A stretch of 63,185 nt of DNA from the NCBI RefSeq assembly GCF_001423295.1, contig NZ_LMNG01000008.1, positions 1-63,185 on the forward strand. Reading direction: 5' to 3'. The position numbers and the translations under genes were made by a program. Source of the stretch: Methylobacterium sp. Leaf112 (GTDB taxonomy: Bacteria > Pseudomonadota > Alphaproteobacteria > Rhizobiales > Beijerinckiaceae). Below the pieces are notes generated by a model, which saw only the letters and a program-made list of their open reading frames with translations, searched no databases and had not been told where the DNA came from. Numbering within the stretch: the stretch's first letter is position 1; every line of letters starts with the position of its first letter. This document shows positions 1 to 8,105 of this stretch, in pieces.

Positions 1-29
1 TGTGCGTCCGTCAGCCAAAACTCGTCCAT
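1..29 (-). CDS. IS5-family transposase, N-terminal fragment
   Basis: Nine codons are visible before the window ends (MDEFWLTDA). The W-L-T-D/E-x-Q opening is common in IS5-group DDE transposases. A GGAGG motif lies 6-10 bases upstream of the ATG. No catalytic residues can be seen, so the intactness of the transposase cannot be judged. Confidence 0.4.
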
Positions 30-96
30 CCGATCCTCCTTCGTCACAAAGGAATCACGGACACTCCTGACAAGCCAAATTTATGGGTCCGGAGCC
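1..96 (-). mobile_element. Left-over end of an IS5-type insertion sequence (partial)
   Basis: The minus strand reads outward through the left edge of the window. A GGAGG ribosome site precedes an ATG at 29 that opens MDEFWLTDA, an N-terminus typical of IS5-family transposases. Upstream of it lies a short untranslated stretch ending near 85-96 in a GC-rich sequence (GGCTCCGGACCC on the minus strand), a plausible terminal inverted repeat. The outer boundary at about 96 is inferred, because the other end of the element is outside the window. Only nine transposase residues are visible, so the family call is tentative. Confidence 0.45.
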
Positions 97-490
97 TAAG
101 ACAATTGTGTAGGGCGGGATCAGGCTCGGGAAGAAGTCCGACCGACGCAGATCGCGGCAGCACTCCAACGATGGACGTTCCAAAGGCTCCAGTTCGTTGA
201 ATTTCGGTCATTACGGAGGGCACACCCCAACGCCGATGATGGGCCGGGGGCGGAGCGTCCGCTTCAGGGCAAGGGGTCAGGGCCCGCTCCCCACCCACCA
301 AGGGCGCCACGCTCCCGGGTTGACAGCGAGGTCTGCCGGCGCTTCTGTCATGTCGGCTCGTGCAGCCGGCCGCTCGCGCCGCAAGGCATGGTGAATGTAC
401 GTTTCCCCCGATTCGGTCTGACCCCCTGGGCGGTCCCCTCGGCAAAGCGAGCCCCGATACGAGCGACTGCCCGGTTCGAGGATCGGACGC
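97..490. other. Long GC-rich intergenic region before the glyoxalase-like gene
   Basis: This stretch of nearly 400 bases has no convincing gene. Short open frames exist on both strands, but none has a ribosome site plus a recognisable protein. A TTGACA hexamer at 320-325 could be a -35 element for the downstream plus-strand gene, but no good -10 sequence follows at the right distance. Confidence 0.3.
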
Positions 491-1387
491 ATGCATATCC
501 CACATGACCCGAAGGCGATGGCCAAGAGCCTTCGTCAGGCGCTCGCCGAGCGCCGTGTCGAGATTTCCCACGGCGACAGTCTGGAATGTGTCGCGCGTCA
601 GTTCGGCTGGCGCGACTGGAATACCCTGGCGGCCCAGCTCGACCGGCCCGTCCTGCGCCTCCCCGAAGATTGGACCGTCGCCGGCACCCGCAGCGACGAT
701 TACGAGATGGGTCTCGATCCGGCGGAAGGCTGCGCGCTCATCCGCTACCGGGTCGCCCTGGCCGACCCGTCCCTCGGTCCGGCATCGACGGGCTTCGGGG
801 CGCTCATGCAGAACTTCCGCGCCGATGGCTTCCGCGACAAGCGCCTCGAACTCAGCGCGCACCTGAGAGCACGGGACGTCACGGGCGCCGGATCGCTGTG
901 GATGCGGATCGATGGTGACAAGGGGCGCATGTTGGCCTTCGACAACATGGATGGGCGCACGTGCGAGGGGCCGCTCGTCGGCACCGTCGGGTGGCAGGAA
1001 CGGTCCATCGTCATGGACGTGCCCCCGGAGGCCCAGTCGATCCATTTCGGGTTTTTCCTGCGCGGCGGAGGCAGTCTGTGGGCCCGGCGGTTGCGCTTTG
1101 CCGAAGTGGGGGCGTCCGTGGCGGTGACGGATCACGCCGTCCCCCGGCGGGCGGCCCCGACGAATCTCGATTTCGCAGCCGGCGCGTCGTCTCGGGGCCA
1201 GTCCGGGCGACGGTCGCCCGGACTGGCCCCGTGCTCGCAAACCACCCGGACCAAGATGCGCAGCCGCCGCAGACGGAGCGATCCGAGCGCGCAGTCAGGG
1301 TCGACACGTTTGGCCGAACCAGAAGGGGCGGCCCCGAAGGAGCCGCCTCTGTTTCACATCGAGAGAACCCGCCTCAGCGCGCCTTGA
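491..1387 (+). CDS. Glyoxalase-superfamily-related N-terminal domain plus regulator-like C-terminal domain
   Basis: Residues 1-50 match the small domain annotated in many alphaproteobacteria as 'glyoxalase superfamily protein' (the segment ending QFGWRDWNTLAAQL). Residues 65-205 look like the beta-sandwich found beside AraC-type regulators, with LWMRIDG, AFDNM, and SIHFGFFLRG at 178-187. Such proteins usually end just after an NLDF motif. Here NLDF is at about residue 227, but the frame continues for about 70 low-complexity residues, through a perfect 18-bp hairpin, to overlap the convergent catalase gene by 14 bases. I infer that the functional protein ends near 1180 and that a stop codon was lost or the frame shifted. 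The substrate is unknown. Confidence 0.6.
   Translation: MHIPHDPKAMAKSLRQALAERRVEISHGDSLECVARQFGWRDWNTLAAQLDRPVLRLPEDWTVAGTRSDDYEMGLDPAEGCALIRYRVALADPSLGPASTGFGALMQNFRADGFRDKRLELSAHLRARDVTGAGSLWMRIDGDKGRMLAFDNMDGRTCEGPLVGTVGWQERSIVMDVPPEAQSIHFGFFLRGGGSLWARRLRFAEVGASVAVTDHAVPRRAAPTNLDFAAGASSRGQSGRRSPGLAPCSQTTRTKMRSRRRRSDPSAQSGSTRLAEPEGAAPKEPPLFHIERTRLSAP
1194..1230. terminator. Perfect 18-bp inverted repeat, probable transcription terminator
   Basis: Arms 1194-1211 and 1213-1230 are exact reverse complements around a single base. The hairpin lies where the upstream protein should already have ended and before the convergent catalase gene, which fits a bidirectional terminator. There is no T-run. 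Confidence 0.55.
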
Positions 1388-2297
1388 GGGTCAGCTTCTT
1401 GGCGATCTCGAACATCTCCTCCGGGGCGTAGTCCGGGGTGAAGGCCGAGGGGACACCCGTGAGCTGGTGGATCTTGCCGCCGTCCGGCATGCCCTCGACG
1501 ACGGAGAGCTCGCCGGGCGGATCGCCCGGAAGGGCGACTTCGCCGTTGCCCCAGATGCCCGCCATCTCCTTGTAGTCGCTCGGGCTGAAGGTGTAGAGCC
1601 GGCGGTGCGAACCCTCCTGCAGGTACTTCTGACACTCGGGGATCTTGTCGAGATTGATGTTCGGGGTTGGCAGGAACTTGTCGAGCTCGACGCCGGTGAT
1701 CTTCTTGAGCGCCAGGGCGTAGGCGTGGGCGTGGACCGAGCCGCGCACCAGAAGATAACCGCAGACTTCGCGGCCCGTCGGGTCGGTCAGGGTTTCGTAG
1801 ACCCGAAGCTTATGCAGGCGCGCGCCGCATTCGAGGTGGAAGTTGTGCAGCAGATCGACCACCACGTTGCCCGTGGTGGTGATGAAATCGTTGTTCCACG
1901 AGGCACCGTTGGAATTGACCGGGGTCACGCCGCCGCCGTTGGACAGGAACGCGGCCGCGAGGCGAATGTCCTTCATGTCCTCGAACGGGGCGCCCGAGAT
2001 GTCGCCGCCGTTCGTCTCGTCGCCGTCGTTGTCCGGGCCGTTGTTGAGCATGGCGACGCCGTTGCTCACGAGCTCGACATGGCCGAGTTCCTCGGCCGTG
2101 ATGGCTGCAACCAGACTATAGAACGGACGCAACTTGGACTTGCTGCGGAAGTTGAAGCTCTGGAACATGTAATTGCCCAGTGTCGACATCTCCCCGTACT
2201 TGCCGCCGAGCAGTTCCTGTAGGGCCGCGGCGGCGTTCGGATCTTTCTTTTTCGGGGCGGGAAGCTCGGCTTGAAGCTGATCGACACGCATAAACAT
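1374..2297 (-). CDS. Manganese catalase (non-haem catalase family)
   Basis: The 307-residue ferritin-like protein would dismutate hydrogen peroxide at a di-manganese site in the cytoplasm. The E-x2-H metal-binding pattern is visible in AEELGHVE (about residues 89-96), and further carboxylate/histidine ligands lie in HLECGARLHK and in the segment around GSVHAHAY. The length is normal for the family. The C-terminal ESxxDxx tail seen in some homologues is not evident. It is convergent with the glyoxalase-like gene and divergent from the lactate permease, so its promoter must lie in 2298-2500. A role in peroxide defence during methylotrophic growth is plausible but inferred. Confidence 0.9.
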   Translation of the reverse strand: MFMRVDQLQAELPAPKKKDPNAAAALQELLGGKYGEMSTLGNYMFQSFNFRSKSKLRPFYSLVAAITAEELGHVELVSNGVAMLNNGPDNDGDETNGGDISGAPFEDMKDIRLAAAFLSNGGGVTPVNSNGASWNNDFITTTGNVVVDLLHNFHLECGARLHKLRVYETLTDPTGREVCGYLLVRGSVHAHAYALALKKITGVELDKFLPTPNINLDKIPECQKYLQEGSHRRLYTFSPSDYKEMAGIWGNGEVALPGDPPGELSVVEGMPDGGKIHQLTGVPSAFTPDYAPEEMFEIAKKLTLKAR

Positions 2298-2566
2298 AAG
2301 TTATTCTCCGGTTCCGGGGCTGATCGGCGTCTCGGTGGAACCGGAGCGAAGCGGGCATGTTCCGCCGTTGCGCCATGATCACGCAGGCGCGACCGAGCCG
2401 GAACCGACGGGCCGCACGCGCCACGGCCCCGGCCGGCGCCGTGGTGGCGCGCTCGCAACTGTCTCTGAATACATGATTAACCCGCGTTGAGCCGGCTCCG
2501 GGCGTCTGCTAGCAACGATTCCAAGGTTCCGGCGGAGATCGGGGCCACCTTGGGAGGACGTTGCCC
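2298..2566. promoter_or_regulatory. Divergent promoter region between catalase and lactate permease
   Basis: About 270 bases separate the two divergent starts. GGGAGGA at 2552-2558 is the ribosome site for lldP. I see no clear sigma-70 hexamers or operator palindrome. A short AT-richer patch lies at about 2466-2482. Confidence 0.35.
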
Positions 2567-4261
2567 GTGAACACCGTGACCACCTGGAATCAGGTCTACG
2601 ACCCGTTCGGGAGCCCCTGGCTCTCGACGCTCGCCGCCTCGCTGCCGGTCATCGCGCTGCTGGGCATGATCGCCAGCGGCAAGGTCAAGGCCCACATCGC
2701 CGCCGTCCTCTCCCTGGTGCTGGCCTTCTGCGTCGCCGTGTTCCTGTTCGGCATGCCCGCCGATCTCGCCGCCCGCGCCTCCGGCTACGGCATCGCGCTC
2801 GGCCTGTTCCCCATCGGCTGGATCATCCTCAACGTCATCTTCCTCTACCGCCTGACGGTGGAGAAGGGGTGGTTCGCCACCCTTCAGCAATCGGTGGCGG
2901 GCATCACCACCGACCGGCGCCTGCAGCTGCTCCTCGTCGCCTTCGCCTTCGGGGCGTTCTTCGAGGGCGCCGGCGGCTTCGGCACCCCCGTGGCGGTGAC
3001 CGGCGCCATCCTCATCGGGCTGGGCTTCTCGCCGCTGGCGGCTTCCGGCCTCTCGCTCATCGCCAACACAGCGCCCGTGGCCTACGGGGCGCTGGGCGCC
3101 CCCATCGCCGGCCTCGCCTCCGTGACGGGCTACGACCCCTACATCCTCGGCGCGATGATCGGCCGGCAGCTGCCGTTCTTCTCCGTGCTGGTGCCGTTCT
3201 GGCTCATCTGCGTGTTCGCGGGCTTCCGCGGCATGCTCCAGATCTGGCCCGCCATCCTCGTCTGCGGCGGCTCGTTCGCGCTCGCCCAGTTCGGCATCTC
3301 GAACTACGTCAACCCGTGGATCGTCGATATCGGCGCGGCGCTGGTCTCCATGGGCGCCCTGGTGCTGTTCCTGCGCTTCTGGCGCCCGGCCGTGATCTGG
3401 ACCTCGCCGGCCCTGCGTGGCAACGACCCGTCCATCGGCTACGTCACCGCCGTCGACGGCCCCAAGGCCGCCGCCGCCACCCGCACCGCCACCTCCTCCG
3501 AGATCCTGCTGGCGTGGGTGCCGTGGATCATCCTCTCGGTGATCGTGGCGATCTGGGGCACCAAGTTCTTCAAGGATATCGTCGATCCGATCTTCATCTG
3601 GAACTATCCGGTGCCGGGCCTGCACAACGTCATCATGAAGGTGCCGCCGGTGGTGGCCACCGCCCATCCGGAGGCCGCCGTCTTCAAGTTCGCCTACATG
3701 TCCTACACCGGCACCGGCGTGCTGTTCGCGGCCATCCTCTCCGGCCTGCTCATGCGGTTCTCGCCGTGGCGCCTCGTGACCGCCTACATCGAGACCATCT
3801 GGGTTCTGCGCTACTCGCTCATCACCATCTCGGCGATGCTGGCGCTCGGCGTGCTGACCCGCTACGCGGGCGTCGATGCCACCCTCGGCCTCGCCTTCGC
3901 CGGCACCGGCATCCTCTACCCGTTCTTCGGCACCCTGCTCGGCTGGCTCGGCGTCGCGCTCACGGGCTCCGACACGGCCTCGAACGTGCTCTTCGGCGGC
4001 CTGCAGAAGATCACCTCGGAGCAGCTCGGCCTGTCGGGCATCCTCATGGCCTCGGCGAACTCGTCCGGCGGCGTCATGGGCAAGATGATCGACGCCCAGT
4101 CCATCGTCGTCGCCTCCACGGCCACGGGGTATTTCGGCCAGGAGAGCAAGATCCTGCGCTTCGTGTTCTGGCACTCCATCGTGCTCGCCTGCCTCGTCGG
4201 CGTGCTGGTGATGCTCCAGGCCTACGTCTACCCGTTCAACGCCATGGTGATTCACCCCTGA
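2567..4261 (+). CDS. lldP: L-lactate permease family transporter
   Basis: This protein of about 564 residues has the many hydrophobic segments and the motifs of the LctP/LldP/GlcA family, such as FGAFFEGAGGFGTPVAV and NTAPVAYGALG, and a family-typical length. It should import lactate or glycolate with protons across the inner membrane. The frame opens at a TTG at 2561, but GGGAGGA at 2552-2558 is only 2 bases from that codon and 8 bases from the GTG at 2567, so I chose 2567 (MNTVTTWNQ). A strong terminator follows at 4290. No lactate dehydrogenase gene is adjacent, so the substrate is known only at family level. Confidence 0.9.
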   Translation: MNTVTTWNQVYDPFGSPWLSTLAASLPVIALLGMIASGKVKAHIAAVLSLVLAFCVAVFLFGMPADLAARASGYGIALGLFPIGWIILNVIFLYRLTVEKGWFATLQQSVAGITTDRRLQLLLVAFAFGAFFEGAGGFGTPVAVTGAILIGLGFSPLAASGLSLIANTAPVAYGALGAPIAGLASVTGYDPYILGAMIGRQLPFFSVLVPFWLICVFAGFRGMLQIWPAILVCGGSFALAQFGISNYVNPWIVDIGAALVSMGALVLFLRFWRPAVIWTSPALRGNDPSIGYVTAVDGPKAAAATRTATSSEILLAWVPWIILSVIVAIWGTKFFKDIVDPIFIWNYPVPGLHNVIMKVPPVVATAHPEAAVFKFAYMSYTGTGVLFAAILSGLLMRFSPWRLVTAYIETIWVLRYSLITISAMLALGVLTRYAGVDATLGLAFAGTGILYPFFGTLLGWLGVALTGSDTASNVLFGGLQKITSEQLGLSGILMASANSSGGVMGKMIDAQSIVVASTATGYFGQESKILRFVFWHSIVLACLVGVLVMLQAYVYPFNAMVIHP

Positions 4262-4289
4262 GGGTGAACGCCCGACGAACGCGACGCAG

Positions 4290-4319
4290 CCCGCCCCGGT
4301 CCGCCGGGGCGGGTTTTTT
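4290..4319 (+). terminator. Rho-independent terminator of lldP
   Basis: A perfect 10-bp GC stem (4290-4299 with 4304-4313) closes a TCCG loop and is followed at once by six T residues. It ends 29 bases after the lldP stop codon and is the clearest intrinsic terminator in the window. Confidence 0.9.
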
Positions 4320-4436
4320 CGTGCGGGGTGTCCGGCCGGGGCCCCGGACAGTGTGGCCGGATCGTCCGGCGCCATCGCTGTCGCGGGGGCGGGGAGGCAG
4401 CTATCGCCGGGGTTCCTCGCCAGAAAAGGGACCCCG

Positions 4437-5297
4437 ATGCGACGGACGACGCGGGGATGGGGCAGCGGCCTCCTCGGAATCCTCATCTTCAGCGCCTCCC
4501 TGCCGGCGACGCGGGTCGCCGTCGGGGGCTTTTCGCCCCTGTTCCTCACCGCGGCACGGGCGGTGATCGCCGCGCTCCTCGGCGCGGGGCTGCTCCTGGC
4601 GCTCGGCCATACCCGGCCGGCCCGGCGCGACCTCGGATCCCTGGCCCTCGTGGCCGTCGGGGTGGTGGCCGGCTTTCCGCTGCTCACGGCCCTGGCGCTC
4701 CAGCACGTCACGTCCGCCCATTCCGTGGTGTTCGTCGGCCTGCTCCCGCTGGCCACCGCCGGGTTCGGAATCCTGCGCGGCGGCGAGCGGCCGCGTCCGG
4801 CCTTCTGGGCGTTCTCCGTCACCGGGGCGGCGGTGGTGGCGGGCTTCGCCCTGGCCCAGGGCGGCGGCGGCTCGTCGGTCGGCGACCTCCTGATGCTCGC
4901 CGCCATCCTGCTCTGCGGCCTCGGCTACGCCGAGGGCGCGGTCCTTTCGCGGCGCCTCGGCGGCTGGCAGGTGATCTCGTGGGCCCTCGTCCTGTCCCTG
5001 CCGGCGATGGCGGCCCTGGCCCTCGCGACCTTGCCGGCGACCTGGCGCGGGATCGGCTGGCCGGCCTGGGCCGGCCTCGCCTACGTCTCGGTGTTCAGCA
5101 TGCTCGTCGGCTTCGTGTTCTGGTATCGTGGGCTCGCGCTCGGCGGGATCGCGGGCGTCGGGCAGCTGCAGCTCCTGCAGCCGTTCTTCGGCCTGGCGCT
5201 GGCCGGGCTCCTCCTGCACGAGCCCGTCGCCTGGTCCATGCTGGCGGCGGCCGGCCTCGTCGTCCTGTGCGTGGCGGGAGCCAAACGGTTCGCGTGA
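4437..5297 (+). CDS. EamA/DMT-family exporter
   Basis: A 286-residue inner-membrane protein with about ten hydrophobic helices arranged as two EamA repeats. SASLPATRVAVGGFSP opens the first repeat and VFSMLVGFVFWYRGLA lies in the second. An upstream in-frame start at 4353 exists, but AAAAGGG at 4424-4430 places the ribosome just before ATG 4437, and the extra 28 residues look non-coding. The family exports amino acids, metabolites or toxic compounds, and the substrate cannot be deduced. It is followed by a GNAT gene 31 bases downstream, possibly co-transcribed. Confidence 0.8.
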   Translation: MRRTTRGWGSGLLGILIFSASLPATRVAVGGFSPLFLTAARAVIAALLGAGLLLALGHTRPARRDLGSLALVAVGVVAGFPLLTALALQHVTSAHSVVFVGLLPLATAGFGILRGGERPRPAFWAFSVTGAAVVAGFALAQGGGGSSVGDLLMLAAILLCGLGYAEGAVLSRRLGGWQVISWALVLSLPAMAALALATLPATWRGIGWPAWAGLAYVSVFSMLVGFVFWYRGLALGGIAGVGQLQLLQPFFGLALAGLLLHEPVAWSMLAAAGLVVLCVAGAKRFA

Positions 5298-5328
5298 AGA
5301 CCCGATGATGGGCTAGGATGGCGGCGCC

Positions 5329-5856
5329 ATGTTCAAGCTCGCCACGCGCTACTCCCTCGCCAAGCTCTCCCCCGTGGAGACCGCCCGCCTGCGCCTCGCG
5401 CCCCTGGGGCCCGGGGACGCCGAGGCCGTGCGGGCGCTCACGGACGATCCGGCCATCACCGGCGCCATCGACTTCCTGCCCAGCCCCTTCACCCTGCAGG
5501 CGGCGCGCGGGCTCATCGGCCCCGCCAAGGTGAGGACCGATTGCTTCCTGGGCGCCCGCACGCATGCGGGGGCCCTCGTCGCCATCGTCGGCCTGCACCT
5601 GCGCGGCGACCACGCCGTCGAGCTCGGCTACTGGGTCGGGGGCGGGGCACGGGGCCAGGGCTACGGCGCCGAGGCCGTGACCGCGGCCATCGGCCTGCTG
5701 CGCCAGCGCTTCCCCCACCGCTTCCTCGTCGCCGAGTGCCGCCCGGACAACGCCGCCTCCCGCGGCCTTCTCCTCAAGGTCGGGTTCCGCGACACCGGGG
5801 ACGAGGGCCACCGGCCGGGGCGGACGATCTTCGCGTACGAGCCGAAAGCGGATTGA
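5329..5856 (+). CDS. GNAT-family N-acetyltransferase (RimJ/RimL-like)
   Basis: The 175-residue protein shows the GNAT fold. ETARLRLAPL is the N-terminal strand, the acetyl-CoA pyrophosphate loop lies in GGGARGQGYGAEA (about residues 104-116), and NAASRGLLLKVGF is the typical C-terminal motif. It should transfer an acetyl group from acetyl-CoA to an amine, perhaps a protein N-terminus as in RimJ/RimL. The acceptor is unknown. Confidence 0.85.
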   Translation: MFKLATRYSLAKLSPVETARLRLAPLGPGDAEAVRALTDDPAITGAIDFLPSPFTLQAARGLIGPAKVRTDCFLGARTHAGALVAIVGLHLRGDHAVELGYWVGGGARGQGYGAEAVTAAIGLLRQRFPHRFLVAECRPDNAASRGLLLKVGFRDTGDEGHRPGRTIFAYEPKAD

Positions 5857-5903
5857 ATCGAGGACGATCGAGGCATGCGTCGCGCGCCCTCGATGCGACG
5901 CGA

Positions 5904-6288
5904 TCAACCGGATTTGGTCTCCGCCGCGTCCTTCCCTAGAAGACTGCTCCAGTGGATGCCCAGGGCCCGCAGAGCGGCCTCCGGCTCCCGGTCGAAGATG
6001 GTGAGGAGCGAGCGTGCGGCCGGGTCGGGCACCTTCCGGCCTTGTTCCCAGTTCCGGTAGGTCGTGACCGGAACACCGAGGGCATCGGCGAAGGATTGCT
6101 GCGTGACGCCGAGATTCTTCCTGATCTCGGCCGGCGCGCGCGAGAACATACCCTGTGGGGGCTGCGTCCGGGTCACCTCCGTCCTCGCGGGTATGGCGGC
6201 GGATGTCGGCCTCGGTCGTGGCTTCGATCTTTTCGCGGTTCGCCTGAGGACGGTTCAGTCGAAGTTGATCGAGGCTGATGCGTGCCAT
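5904..6288 (-). pseudogene. XRE-type antitoxin of a BrnT-like module, frameshifted
   Basis: Two overlapping frames together make one protein. From ATG 6288 the sequence MARISLDQLRLNRPQ up to DPDAAPTGY is the usual N-terminus of helix-turn-helix antitoxins paired with BrnT. Near 6147 the homology passes to the next frame, which continues SRAPAEIRKNLGVTQQ and YRNWEQGRKVPDPAARSLL to a stop at 5904. Removing one base at 6147 would join them as ...TGYFSRAPAE..., about 124 residues with no gap. The homopolymer content there is low, so a sequencing error is possible but not obvious. Translation from 6288 without correction would run on as nonsense for hundreds of codons. A GTG at 6176 could alternatively give a 90-residue HTH-only protein. 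Confidence 0.65.
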
Positions 6289-6539
6289 CGTTGGCGCTCC
6301 CTGCGATTTGCGCAACGGGCCGAAATGATCCACCGCACAGAGCCGCGATCCGTAAAGGTAACGTGGGAGAGATCGCCCTCGATCTCTCCCAGGGCGTTCT
6401 GGCGAACCTCGCCGTAATCCAGCCGGTCGTCGGACTTCAGGAGCGTGCGCCCGAGGAAGATCAGGGCGGCGAAGTCGAAGCCGAATCCGCGCTCCCCAAG
6501 ATTTCGGTTCGACTTCTCATCGTGCCACGCGAAGTCCAT
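6255..6539 (-). CDS. brnT: BrnT-family ribonuclease toxin
   Basis: The 94-residue protein matches BrnT toxins: MDFAWHDEKSNRNLGERG at the N-terminus, a central ALGEIEG, and the C-terminal IISARCANRRERQRW. BrnT has a RelE-like fold and cleaves RNA. The length is normal and the conserved Arg/Glu cluster near the end is present, so the toxin looks intact. Its 3' end overlaps the start of the antitoxin frame (6288) by 34 bases, which is the usual toxin-first order. The antitoxin is frameshifted, so the pair may be inactive or regulated in an unusual way. Confidence 0.8.
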   Translation of the reverse strand: MDFAWHDEKSNRNLGERGFGFDFAALIFLGRTLLKSDDRLDYGEVRQNALGEIEGDLSHVTFTDRGSVRWIISARCANRRERQRWHASASINFD

Positions 6540-6550
6540 GGGTCAACCTA

Positions 6551-6593
6551 CGCCCAGGGCTCACGGAATGTAACGATTCATACGCCCTGGGCG
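6551..6593. promoter_or_regulatory. Paired palindromes upstream of the toxin gene, probable operator
   Basis: CGCCCAGGGC (6551-6560) and GCCCTGGGCG (6584-6593) are inverted copies, and each arm is itself almost palindromic. They flank a 23-base AT-richer stretch starting 12 bases upstream of the toxin ATG. This is the expected place for autoregulation by an HTH antitoxin. Confidence 0.5.
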
Positions 6594-6643
6594 CAGTGAT
6601 GGTCCGGGCGTGTCCGGCGCGATGGAGTCGGGGCAGGCGCCCG

Positions 6644-8074
6644 CTACTCCGCCGCGATCCGCGCCGCATCCGCCCCGATCCAGGCGGCGAGATCCGCCCG
6701 GCCGCGATCGGTGAGGGCCTTCTTCTTGGCCACCGCCTTCTCGGGTCCCTTGAGGCGCTTGCCGGCCTCGCCCTTGGGGGCGTGGTCCAGGGGCGGGAAC
6801 AGGCCGAAATTCACGTTCATCGGCTGGAACGAGCGCGGGGCGCCCGCATCCTCGGCGGCGATGTGCCCGCCGGTGATGTGGCCGATGAGGGCGCCCAGGG
6901 CCGTGGTCGGCGGCAGCGGCGCCAGCGCCTGGCCCCGCGCCTCCGCCAGGGCGAAGCGTCCCGCCATGAGGCCGATGGCGGCGCTCTCGACGTAGCCTTC
7001 GCAGCCGGTGATCTGGCCGGCGAAGCGGAGCGAGGGCCGCGCCTTCAGCCGCAGGGTCGCGTCGAGGAGGCGGGGGCTGTCGAGGTAGGTGTTGCGATGC
7101 AGGCCGCCGAGGCGCGCGAACTCGGCGTTCTCGAGGCCCGGGATCGTGCGGAACACCCGCACCTGCTCGGAATAGGTGAGCTTCGTCTGGAATCCGACCA
7201 TGTTGTAGAGGGTGCCCAGCGCGTTGTCCTGGCGCAGTTGGACGATGGCGCAGGCCTTCACCGTCGGGTCGTGCGGGTTGGTGAGCCCCACGGGCTTCAT
7301 CGGGCCGTGGCGCAGGGTCTCGGGGCCGCGCTCGGCCATGACCTCGATGGGCAGGCAGCCGTCGAAGTAGGGCGTCGAGGCCTCCCACTCCTTGAACCCG
7401 ATCTTGTCGCCGTCGACGAGGGCCTGAATGAAGGCGTCGTACTGCTCGCGGTCCATGGGGCAGTTGATGTAGTCGGCCCCCGTGCCGCCGGGACCGACCT
7501 TGTCGTAGCGCGACTGGAACCACGCCTTGTCCATGTCGATGGAATCGCGATGGACGATGGGCGCGATGGCGTCGAAGAACGCGAGCGACTCCGCACCCGT
7601 CAGGTCGCGGATGGCTTGCGCCAGGGACGGCGCGGTCAGGGGTCCGGTGGCGACGATGGTCCGGCCCCACTCCTCTGGCGGCAGGCCTTCGACCTCCTCG
7701 CGCACGATGGTCACCATCGGATGGGCTTCGAGGGCGGCGGTGACGGCGGCGGCGAAGCCGTTGCGGTCGACGGCGAGCGCCCCGCCGGCCGGCACCTGAT
7801 GCGCGTCGGCGGCCTTGAGGATGAGGGAGCCGAGGGTGCGCATCTCCTGGTGCAGCAGGCCGACCGCGTTGCCGTTGGCGTCGTCGGAGCGGAACGAGTT
7901 CGAGCAGACGAGCTCGGCCAGATCCTGGCCGTGATGCGCCTCGGTGCCGCGCACGGGGCGCATCTCGTGCAGCACCACCGGGTGGCCGGCTTGCGCGATC
8001 TGCCAGGCGGCTTCCGAGCCCGCGAGCCCGCCGCCGACGATGTGGATTGGCAAAGGGTCTGCTCTGTCCGTCAT
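6644..8074 (-). CDS. trmFO: Folate/FAD-dependent tRNA (uracil-54-C5)-methyltransferase TrmFO
   Basis: The 476-residue flavoprotein makes ribothymidine at position 54 of tRNA, using methylenetetrahydrofolate as the carbon donor and FADH2 as reductant. The N-terminal FAD-binding motif [15 protein letters not shown], the family motif [10 protein letters not shown], and the C-terminal block [11 protein letters not shown] followed by a Lys-rich tail are all present. The length is normal. It is separated by 31 bases from the pseudo-protease gene upstream and may be transcribed with it. Confidence 0.95.
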   Translation of the reverse strand: MTDRADPLPIHIVGGGLAGSEAAWQIAQAGHPVVLHEMRPVRGTEAHHGQDLAELVCSNSFRSDDANGNAVGLLHQEMRTLGSLILKAADAHQVPAGGALAVDRNGFAAAVTAALEAHPMVTIVREEVEGLPPEEWGRTIVATGPLTAPSLAQAIRDLTGAESLAFFDAIAPIVHRDSIDMDKAWFQSRYDKVGPGGTGADYINCPMDREQYDAFIQALVDGDKIGFKEWEASTPYFDGCLPIEVMAERGPETLRHGPMKPVGLTNPHDPTVKACAIVQLRQDNALGTLYNMVGFQTKLTYSEQVRVFRTIPGLENAEFARLGGLHRNTYLDSPRLLDATLRLKARPSLRFAGQITGCEGYVESAAIGLMAGRFALAEARGQALAPLPPTTALGALIGHITGGHIAAEDAGAPRSFQPMNVNFGLFPPLDHAPKGEAGKRLKGPEKAVAKKKALTDRGRADLAAWIGADAARIAAE

Positions 8075-8105
8075 CGTGTCGGGATAGACCCGCCGGGCGC
8101 CCGGA

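Noticed and set aside
2477..4906. An 809-codon minus-strand open frame opposite lldP
   Set aside because: His/Arg/Asp-rich shadow of a strongly conserved permease, with no domain or start signal.
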